The notes beneath the pieces were generated by a model. The model was given only the letters and a program-made list of their open reading frames with translations, was not told where the DNA came from and ran no database searches. A DNA stretch of 64,000 nt from Hungatella sp. UBA7603 (GTDB lineage: Bacteria; Bacillota; Clostridia; Lachnospirales; Lachnospiraceae): assembly GCA_002478865.1 (NCBI GenBank), contig DLJZ01000014.1:145534-209533 (forward strand). The letters run 5' to 3'. This document shows positions 1-8,331 of this stretch, one piece after another. A program made the position numbers and the translations under genes. The stretch's first letter is position 1. Every line of letters starts with the position of its first letter.

Positions 1-1
1 A

Positions 2-574
2 ATGCATGATGTAGCGGAGGGAATAATATATGTTACTTATATTCTTGAGAAGTATCCGGTATTTACTATTATACCAATGTTTATTTCTTTAGTATTATTT
101 GTGTTATTTATTTATATGACACCAGTATATCAATTAGGTAAGTTGAAATTAGCGTTTCAAGTAGTGAATATATTTATGGTGCTTTTAGGTATTTTATCTT
201 TCTTTCTAGCTAATTACATTGGAGAGTTTATTACTGAAAATAAAATATTGCTGATGAATTCTAGTATGTATGAAGGATTTGTATATGAAGTTGTAAACGG
301 AAAAACATATTTCGATAATTTCGGAACAAGTAATATTAAAAACTTATTTTACTTAGCAGTATTACCCTATACTTTTGGAATATTAACATCCAATGTGATT
401 ATGGAGTTGCGTGTAAAGTATGCAGAAAAAAAGTCTGAATCAATATTGGAAAAATTAAAAGATGTAAAAGTATTAACAGATGAAGAAAAGATTCAATTAA
501 GAAAAAAATACTATTACTTTGGAGGGAAAAAACATAATTTCGATATTTTTGAAAAAGTTAAAATTGAAGAATAA
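2..574 (+). CDS. membrane protein of unknown function, possibly 5' truncated by the window edge
   Basis: An open frame begins with ATG at base 2, so the true start may lie upstream of the window. The 190 residues contain about three hydrophobic segments: near residues 20-42, 48-72 and 112-135. A lysine- and glutamate-rich hydrophilic tail of about 50 residues follows and is likely cytoplasmic. I do not recognise a family, and no catalytic motif is visible. Codon use is A+T-rich, more like the glycan region at 36-58 kb than the sugar-transport operon that follows. The next gene is an IS200-like transposase, so nothing can be inferred from downstream context. Confidence 0.6.
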   Translation: MHDVAEGIIYVTYILEKYPVFTIIPMFISLVLFVLFIYMTPVYQLGKLKLAFQVVNIFMVLLGILSFFLANYIGEFITENKILLMNSSMYEGFVYEVVNGKTYFDNFGTSNIKNLFYLAVLPYTFGILTSNVIMELRVKYAEKKSESILEKLKDVKVLTDEEKIQLRKKYYYFGGKKHNFDIFEKVKIEE

Positions 575-697
575 ATTATATTGTTAATTAAGGTTTAAGT
601 ATAATAAATTTTGATAAGATATTAATGAAAATCCTAATCCCCCAGCTATGCTGGGGAGAATCGTGTAAGTGGAAACAGTAAGGATATCAATAAAAAA

Positions 698-750
698 CCT
701 CCTATGTTATATTGAGAATGGTGTCGCAAGCCAAACTCAAACATAGGAGG
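698..750 (+). promoter_or_regulatory. 5'-UTR hairpin that buries the tnpA ribosome binding site
   Basis: Bases 698-708 are the exact reverse complement of 740-750, and the right arm includes the AGGAGG ribosome binding site (the purine run reaches 753) just upstream of the ATG at 759. A second, inner stem (TTGAG with CTCAA) extends the structure. Once transcribed, the Shine-Dalgarno sequence would be base-paired and translation kept low. An RNA structure that sequesters the tnpA start is known for IS200 in enterobacteria; that it works the same way here is inference from the pairing. Confidence 0.75.
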
Positions 751-758
751 AGGTCCAA

Positions 759-1187
759 ATGGACAATAGAAGCATATCGCATACTCGCTGGAAATGCCAA
801 TACCATATTGTATTTATACCAAAGTATCGAAAAAAGGTGCTATACGGAAAAATAAGAGATGATGTAAGAGAAATAATCAGCACATTATGTAAATATAAGG
901 ATGTGGATATTGTTGCAGGAGCAGTTTGTATAGATCATGTGCACCTAAGTGTAGCAATACCACCTAAGTTAAATATTTCAAATTTTATGGGATACTTAAA
1001 GGGGAAAAGTACATTGATGGTTTATGATAGGAATCCAGAGTTGCATAGTAAATGGGATAAAGCATTTTGGGCACGAGGATATTATGTAGAAACAATTGGT
1101 AACATCACAGATGAAGCAGTACAAAAGTATATAAAAGAGCAAGCAGAAGAGTCAAGAAAAGGAGATTCAAACAGTGCCGCTTTGTAG
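759..1187 (+). CDS. tnpA: IS200/IS605-family Y1 transposase TnpA
   Basis: The 142-residue product has the size and motifs of IS200 TnpA. It has an N-terminal YHIVFIPKYRKKVLYG segment (about residues 15-30), a DHVHLSV segment near residues 59-65 containing the HUH metal-binding pair, and a C-terminal helix with YIKEQ near residue 128 carrying the expected nucleophilic tyrosine. The enzyme excises and inserts single-stranded DNA by peel-and-paste without target duplication. The frame is undamaged. Translation is probably restrained by the hairpin at 698-750. No accessory TnpB/RNA-guided nuclease gene accompanies it. Confidence 0.92.
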   Translation: MDNRSISHTRWKCQYHIVFIPKYRKKVLYGKIRDDVREIISTLCKYKDVDIVAGAVCIDHVHLSVAIPPKLNISNFMGYLKGKSTLMVYDRNPELHSKWDKAFWARGYYVETIGNITDEAVQKYIKEQAEESRKGDSNSAAL

Positions 1188-1502
1188 TGGACCAGAAAAA
1201 GTGCTTGTGATACCGCCCTTAGGGGCGAGCAGTAACATAGCCCTTTGGAGGGCTAATATCCAACCACCATTTGAAATGGTGGTTGGTGACTTTGTTTCGA
1301 CGACTCATTTTATACAGCAAATATAAACCTATTATATAAAATCTTATTAAATCATTTTCAACCGTTAGTTTTTATAATACCCTTACTATTATATTTAATA
1401 AAAAAATATCATAAAATACATCGTGAAATTAATTAGATTAAGCATAGAAATAAGAATCATCTAAAAATGTTTATTGAATGTTGTAATGCGTTTCCCTTAT
1501 AA

Positions 1503-1542
1503 TGATGGGCTGAATTCTTTTGAAAAGGATTCAGTCCATCAT
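1503..1542 (+). terminator. long perfect-arm hairpin, probable bidirectional terminator
   Basis: TGATGG at 1503-1508 pairs with CCATCA at 1536-1541, and the stem continues inward with only G-U wobbles to a short loop near 1520-1524. The following T-rich run (1542 onward) suits termination on the plus strand. It lies in an otherwise gene-free stretch (1291-1786) in which I see only this hairpin and the promoter at 1748. Confidence 0.5.
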
Positions 1543-1747
1543 TTAATTATATTAAAACATGTCTCTTTATTAATCTTTTCAAATATTTATCTAATAAATA
1601 TGATATGCCTAAGCTTCATACGACCTCATGTATAAAAAGATAGAATGTTTCGTTCTTGTAGTGTTTAAAGCTAGACAATACACCCAAGACAAAAAAATGC
1701 TACCCCTTGGCAAGATTCTCCTGCTTTTGTTTTTCTCTCCCATTTAG

Positions 1748-1753
1748 TATAAT
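1748..1753 (+). promoter_or_regulatory. probable -10 box for the sugar-sensing operon
   Basis: A perfect TATAAT lies 33 bases before the ATG at 1787. The possible -35 (TTTTGT at 1725-1730, spacing 17) is weak, so an activator may be required. The ribosome binding site AGAGGA at 1775-1780 follows. Confidence 0.45.
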
Positions 1754-1786
1754 AAAAACAGCATAAATTGAGACAAGAGGATAACC

Positions 1787-2827
1787 ATGGATAAAAGAAA
1801 AAAAAGCCTGCTTCTGTTAGTATTAGCCGGATTGCTTGTAATCGTGTTTCTAACTGGCCTGACATCGTCCTTTTACGGATATGTTCTAAAGAAAACAGGG
1901 CTTGAGCATTCAGAAAAGAATTCCGTTTATAAATATCATTACGTCATGATCATCGATAATCTGGATTCCCAGTTCTGGAATGATGTATACGAAAGCGTGC
2001 GGGAGGAAGCTGCACTCCACGATGCCTATGTGGAACTAAAAGGAAAAGATCAGTCCTCTGAATACACCACAGTGGATTTTATGGATATGAGTATAGCTGC
2101 TAAAGTAGATGGAATTTTACTTGAATTTACCGGGGAAACCCGTCTGGAGGAGCGGATCAATGAAGCAACAGCCAAGGGAATCCCCGTAGTAACCATATTA
2201 AACGATGCTCCTACATCTGGAAGGAAAAGTTACGTTGGTATCAATTCCTATCAGCTTGGTCAGGAGTATGGAAACCAGATATTAAAAATACTTCCTAAGG
2301 AAACAAGAAAGATAAGAGTCTTAATGTTCCTTCATGATAATTCTTCAGACAGCAGCCAGTCCCAGATCTTCAACCAGATCAATAACCGCATGGTTACCTC
2401 AGGTGAAACCTCAAATCACATTGAAGTGGAAGAGGTCAAGGTGCCCTCTGGACGAGCCTTTGAATCCGAGGAAATCGTCAGAAACCTATTCCAGAATGAT
2501 CTCGGTCCACCGGATATTATTATCTGCATGGATGAGGTGGACACAGAAGCAGTATATCAGGCGGTCATTGATTACAACTGTGTAGGAAGAACTCAGGTAA
2601 TTGGTTATTATAAGTCAAAAGCTACACTTGACGCAGTCTTAAAGGGAACAATGGCAATGTCACTTTACATAGACACCAGACAGATGGGGAAATACAGTGT
2701 ACAAGCCCTTACAGAGTCCATACGAGATGGAAGAACCAACTCATTTAACAGCGTGGACTTAGAGTTTGTGACAAAGGAAAATGCCTTGGGTTTCGTAAAC
2801 AATCAGTGGAGCAGCCATGAAAAATAA
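1787..2827 (+). CDS. membrane-anchored sugar-binding (Peripla_BP_4-like) sensor protein
   Basis: The 346-residue product has a lysine-rich N-terminus and one hydrophobic segment (about residues 7-29). It has no lipobox, so it is probably held by an uncleaved signal anchor. The rest reads as a LacI/ribose-binding type sugar-binding fold: a first beta strand YHYVMIIDNLDSQFW near residues 46-60, a DGILLEF strand, a GIPVVTILND hinge strand and a YVGINSYQLGQ segment. It overlaps the kinase gene by 11 bases. With kinase and regulator it looks like a three-part system in which the extracellular binding protein presents sugar to the sensor kinase. That it signals rather than transports is inferred from gene order and the anchor. 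Confidence 0.85.
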   Translation: MDKRKKSLLLLVLAGLLVIVFLTGLTSSFYGYVLKKTGLEHSEKNSVYKYHYVMIIDNLDSQFWNDVYESVREEAALHDAYVELKGKDQSSEYTTVDFMDMSIAAKVDGILLEFTGETRLEERINEATAKGIPVVTILNDAPTSGRKSYVGINSYQLGQEYGNQILKILPKETRKIRVLMFLHDNSSDSSQSQIFNQINNRMVTSGETSNHIEVEEVKVPSGRAFESEEIVRNLFQNDLGPPDIIICMDEVDTEAVYQAVIDYNCVGRTQVIGYYKSKATLDAVLKGTMAMSLYIDTRQMGKYSVQALTESIRDGRTNSFNSVDLEFVTKENALGFVNNQWSSHEK

Positions 2828-4331
2828 ATTGATATATATGTGGGAGAATCTTCCGATCACCCGAAAGTTGTTTTTAGAGATAGCCGCAACCGCGGTGGTC
2901 CTCTTTGCCAGCAATCTGTTTATCTATACCCAGATCAACCAGATGGTGGAGCGGATGAATTCCGTTTACATGAGCAATGTAAATCTAAATGAACTTTCAG
3001 ACAGCTTATCCGAGGTGCAAAATTATATGTATCGCTATCTTCAGGTAAAGGATTCTGAATCCCTGACCAACTATTACCGTTCGGAACAGGACTATAGAAA
3101 GCTGTTAGAGGGACTCAACGTTTCCGTCACAGATAATAAGATTCAGATACTGGAAAAGAATATCAGAAATATGTCAGATAGCTATTTGGCCATCACCGAT
3201 GAAACCGTACAGGCAAAACGAGGCCAGAATGTGGAGAAATACAAGGTCTCCTACGAAGCAGCCTTAAAGCAATACCGTTTCATTAACAATGATATTTCTG
3301 TTTTAAACAGCCTTCAGTTTAAGAACAATTCAGCCAGTTACCAGACCTTACAGGCAGCCCTTCAGTACTTAGAGGTCATAAGCTCCGTTATTCTTATTAT
3401 CGTTATGATTATCAGTATCACGGTAATGATGATGATCACAAAGGATATGGTAACGCCTCTTATCAACCTCGCTCATACGGCTAAGCTGGTTGGACAAGGG
3501 AATTTTAACGTTAAGGTGCCCGCAGTCCAGGCCGGAGATGAGCTTGGAATCGTAACCGGGACCTTTAACCAGATGGTGGAAAGTCTGGATGAATACGTAC
3601 AGAAGATCAAGGAGAGTGCAGAAAAGGAACAGGAGATGAAAGAGCGGGAGCTATTGATGGAAAACCATTTAAAAGAAGCCCAGCTTAAATATCTCCAGTC
3701 TCAAATCAATCCTCACTTTCTTTTTAATTCCTTAAACGCTGGCGTTCAATTAGCAATGATGGAAGACGCAGAAAAAACCTCCGTATTCATGGAAAAAATG
3801 GCGGATTTTTTCCGTTACAATGTAAAAAAGGGTTCTGAAGATGCCACCATTTCAGAAGAAATCGAGACAATAGAAAACTATATTTATATTTTAAATGTAC
3901 GTTTTGCAGGTGACATTCACTATAGCTCCTGTATAGAGGAAGGAGCGTTAAACTATTCCATTCCAAGCATGTCTTTACAGCCATTGGTCGAGAATGCGGT
4001 GACTCATGGCATAAGAAACATCGAATGGCCAGGGAAAATCCACCTCTCCGTAAAAGACAGAGAAGACGAGATTGAGATTCGCATTGAAGACAATGGAAAA
4101 GGAATGAACGAAGAAACGTTAAAAAGAGTACAGGCCGGAAAACCATCTGGCGAAAGAAAAGAATCCACTGGAATCGGTATTTACAATGTCGTTTCCAGGT
4201 TAAGGCTATATTACAACTATGATGACATTTTCCACATCTTGAGTGAGGGAGAAGACAAGGGCACCACCATAGTCCTTAGGATTCCCAAAAGAGGAGGGGG
4301 TTCATATGTTTCGGATATTGGTAGCGGATGA
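2817..4331 (+). CDS. YesM-type sensor histidine kinase
   Basis: The 504-residue product has the layout of the HPK7/YesM group. A transmembrane helix lies near residues 18-38, followed by an extracellular helical region, a second helix near 185-206, and a HAMP domain (about 205-260). Next comes a His_kinase (PF06580-type) segment with QINPHFLFNSL, whose phosphorylated histidine is residue 300. A HATPase domain has PLVENAVTHGI (N box) and DNGKGM (G1 box). It probably transfers phosphate to the response regulator encoded directly downstream, whose gene overlaps by 26 bases, indicating translational coupling. The upstream binding protein is the likely input partner. Confidence 0.93.
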   Translation: MKNKLIYMWENLPITRKLFLEIAATAVVLFASNLFIYTQINQMVERMNSVYMSNVNLNELSDSLSEVQNYMYRYLQVKDSESLTNYYRSEQDYRKLLEGLNVSVTDNKIQILEKNIRNMSDSYLAITDETVQAKRGQNVEKYKVSYEAALKQYRFINNDISVLNSLQFKNNSASYQTLQAALQYLEVISSVILIIVMIISITVMMMITKDMVTPLINLAHTAKLVGQGNFNVKVPAVQAGDELGIVTGTFNQMVESLDEYVQKIKESAEKEQEMKERELLMENHLKEAQLKYLQSQINPHFLFNSLNAGVQLAMMEDAEKTSVFMEKMADFFRYNVKKGSEDATISEEIETIENYIYILNVRFAGDIHYSSCIEEGALNYSIPSMSLQPLVENAVTHGIRNIEWPGKIHLSVKDREDEIEIRIEDNGKGMNEETLKRVQAGKPSGERKESTGIGIYNVVSRLRLYYNYDDIFHILSEGEDKGTTIVLRIPKRGGGSYVSDIGSG

Positions 4332-5892
4332 CGAAGGAATCATGCTAGAAGCCATAAAAAACATCATACAGTCTAGTTTCGGAAGCGATTGTGAGATCGT
4401 TTGCGTCAAGACTGGAAGAGCGGTCATTGAGCAGGCAGGCTCCTTTCGGCCAGACATTGCTTTTGTAGATATCCAGATGCCGGGGTTAAGCGGGATACAG
4501 GCGATTAAAGAAGTGAGGAAATTCAACCCTTCTATTGTCTTTATTATTATGACAGCCTTTGATAAGTTTTCCTATGCCCAGGAAGCGGTAAATCTGGGGG
4601 TTATGGAATTTATCATGAAGCCGGTAAACAAAAAGAAAATCTTAGATACCTGCGTTAAGGCCATGCATCAAGTTGAAGAGGCAAGACAAAAGCTAAGTGA
4701 TGATCTTAAAATTCGGGAAAAGCTTGAAATCGTAATTCCCATGATTGAGAGCGGCTTCATCTATAATGTGCTTCAGGAAGATTCTGATGTTTTAAAGAAC
4801 GGATATGTAGAAATGCTGGATATCCAGAAGCCTTACGGATTTATGATGGCTTTGGAATTCGGAGACAGTATAGAAAGTGGAACCATGACAAACGCCATCG
4901 GGGTGGGCGTTCGTGTCAGCAAATATTATGCCATGATCCGGGAAATTGTGAAAGATTACTTTGATTGTGTCATAGGGCCTGTTATGGGAAACCGGCTAGT
5001 GTTATTTTTATCCTTTGATGAAGAAAAGATGCGCTATGAAGAGCGAGTGGAGATCATCACCAGAACCAGGAACATGATTCATAAACTGGAAAACAGCGCA
5101 GATATCAAATGCAGAGGCGGAATTGGTTCCGTTAAGTCTTTAGCAGGAATTCGGGATTCCTATAAGGAAGCCTTAAAGTCCTTGAGAGAAAACGACAGCC
5201 ATGTCATCCACATAACTGATATTCCGGCGGTGGCAGATTATGACGGAGAGTACCCCCTGGAGCTGGAACATATGTATCTGCAGCGAGGGGCAAAGGGGGA
5301 CAGAGAAGGGGCTCTATCCTGTGCCAATGAGTTTTTTGACTGGATGTTGGTACATAACAACAACCACCGATCCAACATAGAGGTTAAAATCTTAGAGCTT
5401 ATTATGAGGCTTGAAAAAATGGCTTTTGAAGGTGGTAATCTCAGGTACGGCTTCCGTTACCGGGAAAACTACTTAAGTGAATTAAGAGAAGCGTCCGATA
5501 CGGAAAATCTACGGCTCTGGTTTCAGGCAAAGACGAGAGAAATCTGTGACAGCATCAGTACTTCCAGAGAGAGAGAATACGAAAATTTAGTTTCCAGAGT
5601 GAAGGCATACATCAATGAGAATTACGCTAAAAATATTTCCCTAGATGATGTATCCAGAATGGTTGATATCAGTCCTTATTATTTCAGTAAATTATTCAAA
5701 CAGGAGGTGGGAGAGAATTTCATAGAATACGTAACAGGAGTTAGGATGAAGCATGCGAGACATCTTTTGGAGGATCCCAAGTACAGCATCAAGGAGGTGT
5801 GTGTAATGTCCGGCTATGGCGACCCGAATTATTTCAGCCGTATTTTTAAGAAATACGAAGGGATGACGCCAAGTGAATACAGGGAGAGGTAA
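4306..5892 (+). CDS. YesN-type response regulator with AraC DNA-binding domain
   Basis: The 528 residues start with a receiver domain: acidic pair D8/D9, phospho-acceptor D55 in FVDIQMPG, and the conserved lysine in MKPVNKKK. A long linker of about 280 residues follows. An AraC/XylS double helix-turn-helix occupies about residues 425-528, with YINENYAKNISLDDVS and the closing GYGDPNYFSRIFKKYEGMTP. It should control the sugar genes downstream. The lipoprotein gene follows after 5 bases, so the sensing genes and the first binding protein are probably one transcript ending at the terminator at 6962. Confidence 0.93.
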   Translation: MFRILVADDEGIMLEAIKNIIQSSFGSDCEIVCVKTGRAVIEQAGSFRPDIAFVDIQMPGLSGIQAIKEVRKFNPSIVFIIMTAFDKFSYAQEAVNLGVMEFIMKPVNKKKILDTCVKAMHQVEEARQKLSDDLKIREKLEIVIPMIESGFIYNVLQEDSDVLKNGYVEMLDIQKPYGFMMALEFGDSIESGTMTNAIGVGVRVSKYYAMIREIVKDYFDCVIGPVMGNRLVLFLSFDEEKMRYEERVEIITRTRNMIHKLENSADIKCRGGIGSVKSLAGIRDSYKEALKSLRENDSHVIHITDIPAVADYDGEYPLELEHMYLQRGAKGDREGALSCANEFFDWMLVHNNNHRSNIEVKILELIMRLEKMAFEGGNLRYGFRYRENYLSELREASDTENLRLWFQAKTREICDSISTSREREYENLVSRVKAYINENYAKNISLDDVSRMVDISPYYFSKLFKQEVGENFIEYVTGVRMKHARHLLEDPKYSIKEVCVMSGYGDPNYFSRIFKKYEGMTPSEYRER

Positions 5893-5897
5893 AGGTT

Positions 5898-6947
5898 ATG
5901 AAAATGTGGAGAGGGAAATGGTTACTGATGGTGATACTCTGCTGCGTTTTTATGGTTGGCTGCAGAGAGGCGGTTGCGCAGGTAGACAAAGAAGCAGGGA
6001 AGGAAGAAGGAGATAAGCCCTTGCAAATTGGTCTTAGCATAGATTCCTTCGTAATCGAACGGTGGATTCGGGACCGGGATGTGTTTGTTTCAACAGCAAA
6101 AGAACTAGGGGCGGAAGTAAATGTTCAGAATGCAAATGGGGATGTAAATGAACAGATTGAACAGATCAAATATTTTATCAAAAAAAAGATGGATGTTATC
6201 GTTGTTGTAGCAGGGGATAGCGAGGCTTTATCTGATGTGCTAAAAAAGGCAAAAGAGGCAGGAATTAAGACCGTTAGCTATGACCGCCTGATAAAAAATG
6301 CAGGTGCGGACATCTACATATCCTTTGATAATGAAGAAGTGGGACGGCTGATGGCAAAAAGCCTGAATCAAAAAATACCTGAGGGAGGAAAGGTATTTAT
6401 GATACAGGGGCCTCAGACAGACAATAACGTGCGCTTAATCCGCAATGGGTTTGATCTTGAAATTAACAAAAACTTAGAAGTTGTCTATGAAAACAATTGT
6501 GATGGCTGGATCGCAGAAAATGCCTATAACTATGCAAAAGAAGCCTTGGAGGAACATCCGGACGTGAAGGGGATCATGTGCGGGAATGACGACTTAGCCA
6601 CTCAGGTATTTCGAGCCCTTTCGGAAGACCGACTGGCAGGCAAAGTGTATTTGGTAGGTCAGGATGGGGATTTGATGGCATGTCAGCGGATCATGGAAGG
6701 GACACAGACAATGACCGCTTTTAAGTATGTAGAAGAGGAAGCCAGACTGGGGGCGGAATATGCCGTAAAACTTGGAAGAGGGGAACCCCTTGAGGGAGTG
6801 AAAAAGACCATATATGACGGCACCTACGAGGTCCCTTATCTGGAACTCAGTCCAGTAGCTGTGAACAAAGAAAATATGGACTCTGTCATCATCAAAGGCG
6901 GGTTTCATTCCAAGGAAGATGTATACTTAAACGTAAAACAGCAATAG
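5898..6947 (+). CDS. lipoprotein sugar-binding protein of an ABC transporter (xylose/ribose-type)
   Basis: The product has 349 residues. A type II signal peptide ends in the lipobox FMVGC, with C22 as the lipidated cysteine. A Peripla_BP_4 fold follows, with IGLSIDSFVIERWIRDRDVF at the first strand, DVIVVVAGD, an AGIKTVSYDRLI hinge strand and MCGNDDLATQVF. It resembles the XylF/ChvE group and is related to the binding protein encoded at 7091. It is expressed with the two-component genes and separated from the transporter by a terminator. It may therefore be a second sensor ligand protein instead of the main transport receptor; the sequence does not settle this. Confidence 0.88.
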   Translation: MKMWRGKWLLMVILCCVFMVGCREAVAQVDKEAGKEEGDKPLQIGLSIDSFVIERWIRDRDVFVSTAKELGAEVNVQNANGDVNEQIEQIKYFIKKKMDVIVVVAGDSEALSDVLKKAKEAGIKTVSYDRLIKNAGADIYISFDNEEVGRLMAKSLNQKIPEGGKVFMIQGPQTDNNVRLIRNGFDLEINKNLEVVYENNCDGWIAENAYNYAKEALEEHPDVKGIMCGNDDLATQVFRALSEDRLAGKVYLVGQDGDLMACQRIMEGTQTMTAFKYVEEEARLGAEYAVKLGRGEPLEGVKKTIYDGTYEVPYLELSPVAVNKENMDSVIIKGGFHSKEDVYLNVKQQ

Positions 6948-6961
6948 CATTTTTTAGAAGC

Positions 6962-6993
6962 AAAAAAGTCCTGGGGTATCAGGGCTTTTTTTA
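6962..6993 (+). terminator. rho-independent terminator between sensing genes and transporter
   Basis: AAAAAAGTCCTG (6962-6973) pairs with CAGGGCTTTTTT (from 6980), followed by more T residues. It separates the regulatory operon from the transporter operon starting at 7091. Confidence 0.85.
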
Positions 6994-7090
6994 TGTGGAT
7001 GAATGAGTGCTAATGGTTCACAAACATATCCAGATTGGTTGGTGATAAGATGGGATTACAAATAAAGTATTGGAGGAGGAACCAAAAACC

Positions 7091-8254
7091 ATGAAAAGAA
7101 AATTTTTAGCGGTTGCAATGACTCTTGCACTGGCTGCATCAGCATTAGCAGGTTGTGGAAGCAAAACAAGTTCTGTTTCAGAGAGCAAAGAGACTCAGGC
7201 TACAACGGTGGCAGCAGCAGAGACCACAAAAGCTCCAGAGAGCAAAGCAGCAGATTCAAAGGCTGATAAAGGCGAAGGTGTTTTAATTGGTGTTGCTATG
7301 CCAACCAAAGACTTACAGCGGTGGAATCAAGATGGAACCAACATGAAAAAGGAACTGGAAACTGCCGGTTATAAAGTTGACCTTCAGTTTGCCAGCAATG
7401 ATGTGCAGACTCAGGTTTCCCAGATTGAAAACATGATCTCCAACGGCTGCCAGCTCTTAGTTGTTGCATCCATCGATGGAAGTTCATTAGGAGAGCCGTT
7501 GGCTCAGGCTAAGTCAATGGGAATTCCAGTTATCGCTTATGATCGTCTGATCATGAACTCCGATGCTGTATCCTATTATGCAACTTTTGATAACTATAAA
7601 GTAGGCCAGAAACAGGGTGAATATCTGGTAGAGGCATTAGGCCTTGAAAAAGCTACCGATCCAAAGAACATTGAGTTATTCACTGGTGACCCAGCAGATA
7701 ACAACTGTAAGTTCTTCTTTGGAGGAGCTATGGATGTCCTTAAAAAATACGTAGACAATGGCAAGCTGGTTGTTAAATCTGGTCAGACCGCATTTGAGCA
7801 GGTTGCTACCGCTAACTGGGATTCTGAAAAAGCTCAGAACCGTATGGATACCATTATTGCAGGTAATTACTCTGACGGAACCGTTCTTGATGCCGTTCTT
7901 TGCTCCAATGACTCCACCGCTCTTGGTGTAGAAAATGCACTTGCATCTTCCTATACCGGCAAGTATCCAATCATCACTGGACAGGATTGTGACATTGCAA
8001 ATGTTAAGAACATGGTACAGGGAAAACAGGCAATGAGCGTATTTAAAGATACCCGTACTCTGGCTACCCAGGTTGTTAAAATGGTAGATTCCATCATTAA
8101 GGGTGGAGAAGCTGAAATTAACGATACCAAGACTTACGACAATGGTACTGGAATTATCCCAACCTATCTTTGTGATCCAGTGGTTGTAACCGTGGATAAC
8201 TATAAAGATATGATTATTAAATCAGGATATTACACAGAAGATCAGCTGAAATAA
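7091..8254 (+). CDS. chvE: ChvE-type multiple-monosaccharide ABC transporter substrate-binding lipoprotein
   Basis: The start is ATG at 7091, eleven bases after the AGGAGG-type site at 7072-7079. A longer frame from a TTG at 7070 would place that site inside the gene and is rejected. The 387-residue product has the lipobox LAGC with C22 lipidated, an Ala/Thr/Ser/Lys-rich linker to about residue 60, and a sugar-binding domain with IGVAMPTKDLQRWNQDG, VVASIDGSSL, GIPVIAYDRLIMNSDAV and GQDCDIANVK. This pattern matches the ChvE/MmsC-like receptors that pair with the two-domain ATPase and single permease encoded next. It captures monosaccharides outside the membrane. Confidence 0.92.
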   Translation: MKRKFLAVAMTLALAASALAGCGSKTSSVSESKETQATTVAAAETTKAPESKAADSKADKGEGVLIGVAMPTKDLQRWNQDGTNMKKELETAGYKVDLQFASNDVQTQVSQIENMISNGCQLLVVASIDGSSLGEPLAQAKSMGIPVIAYDRLIMNSDAVSYYATFDNYKVGQKQGEYLVEALGLEKATDPKNIELFTGDPADNNCKFFFGGAMDVLKKYVDNGKLVVKSGQTAFEQVATANWDSEKAQNRMDTIIAGNYSDGTVLDAVLCSNDSTALGVENALASSYTGKYPIITGQDCDIANVKNMVQGKQAMSVFKDTRTLATQVVKMVDSIIKGGEAEINDTKTYDNGTGIIPTYLCDPVVVTVDNYKDMIIKSGYYTEDQLK

Positions 8255-8270
8255 TAACATAATTTCCTTA

Positions 8271-8304
8271 AGGGGCGGCTTCTGCCATGCGGGAGGCGCC
8301 CCCT
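8271..8304 (+). promoter_or_regulatory. GC-rich intercistronic hairpin (mRNA stabiliser or attenuator)
   Basis: AGGGGCG at 8271-8277 pairs with CGCCCCCT at 8297-8304, with one bulged C. It stands between the binding-protein gene and the ATPase gene and has no strong T run behind it. Hairpins here commonly raise the amount of binding-protein mRNA relative to the membrane components. The role is inferred from position. Confidence 0.55.
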
Positions 8305-8331
8305 AAAAATAGTGGAAAGGGAGGGGTAATC

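Larger units (their letters stand above)
638..1290 (+). mobile_element. IS200/IS605-family insertion sequence (tnpA only)
   Basis: The element has a single Y1 HUH transposase gene (759-1187) and no tnpB, as in IS200-type members. Its ends carry hairpins instead of inverted repeats. A left-end hairpin has stem 640-646 paired with 650-656. Right-end hairpins lie at 1214-1227, 1239-1254 and 1260-1286; the last has a perfect arm of about 12 bp. Such subterminal hairpins are what TnpA proteins of this family recognise. The exact cleavage sites cannot be fixed without an empty-site comparison, so the ends are approximate. The reading frame is intact and the copy looks potentially active, unlike the other elements in this window. 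Confidence 0.8.

Noticed and set aside
1671..1865. 64-codon minus-strand open frame before the sugar-sensing operon
   Set aside because: It overlaps the promoter and start of a well-supported plus-strand gene and has no ribosome binding site.
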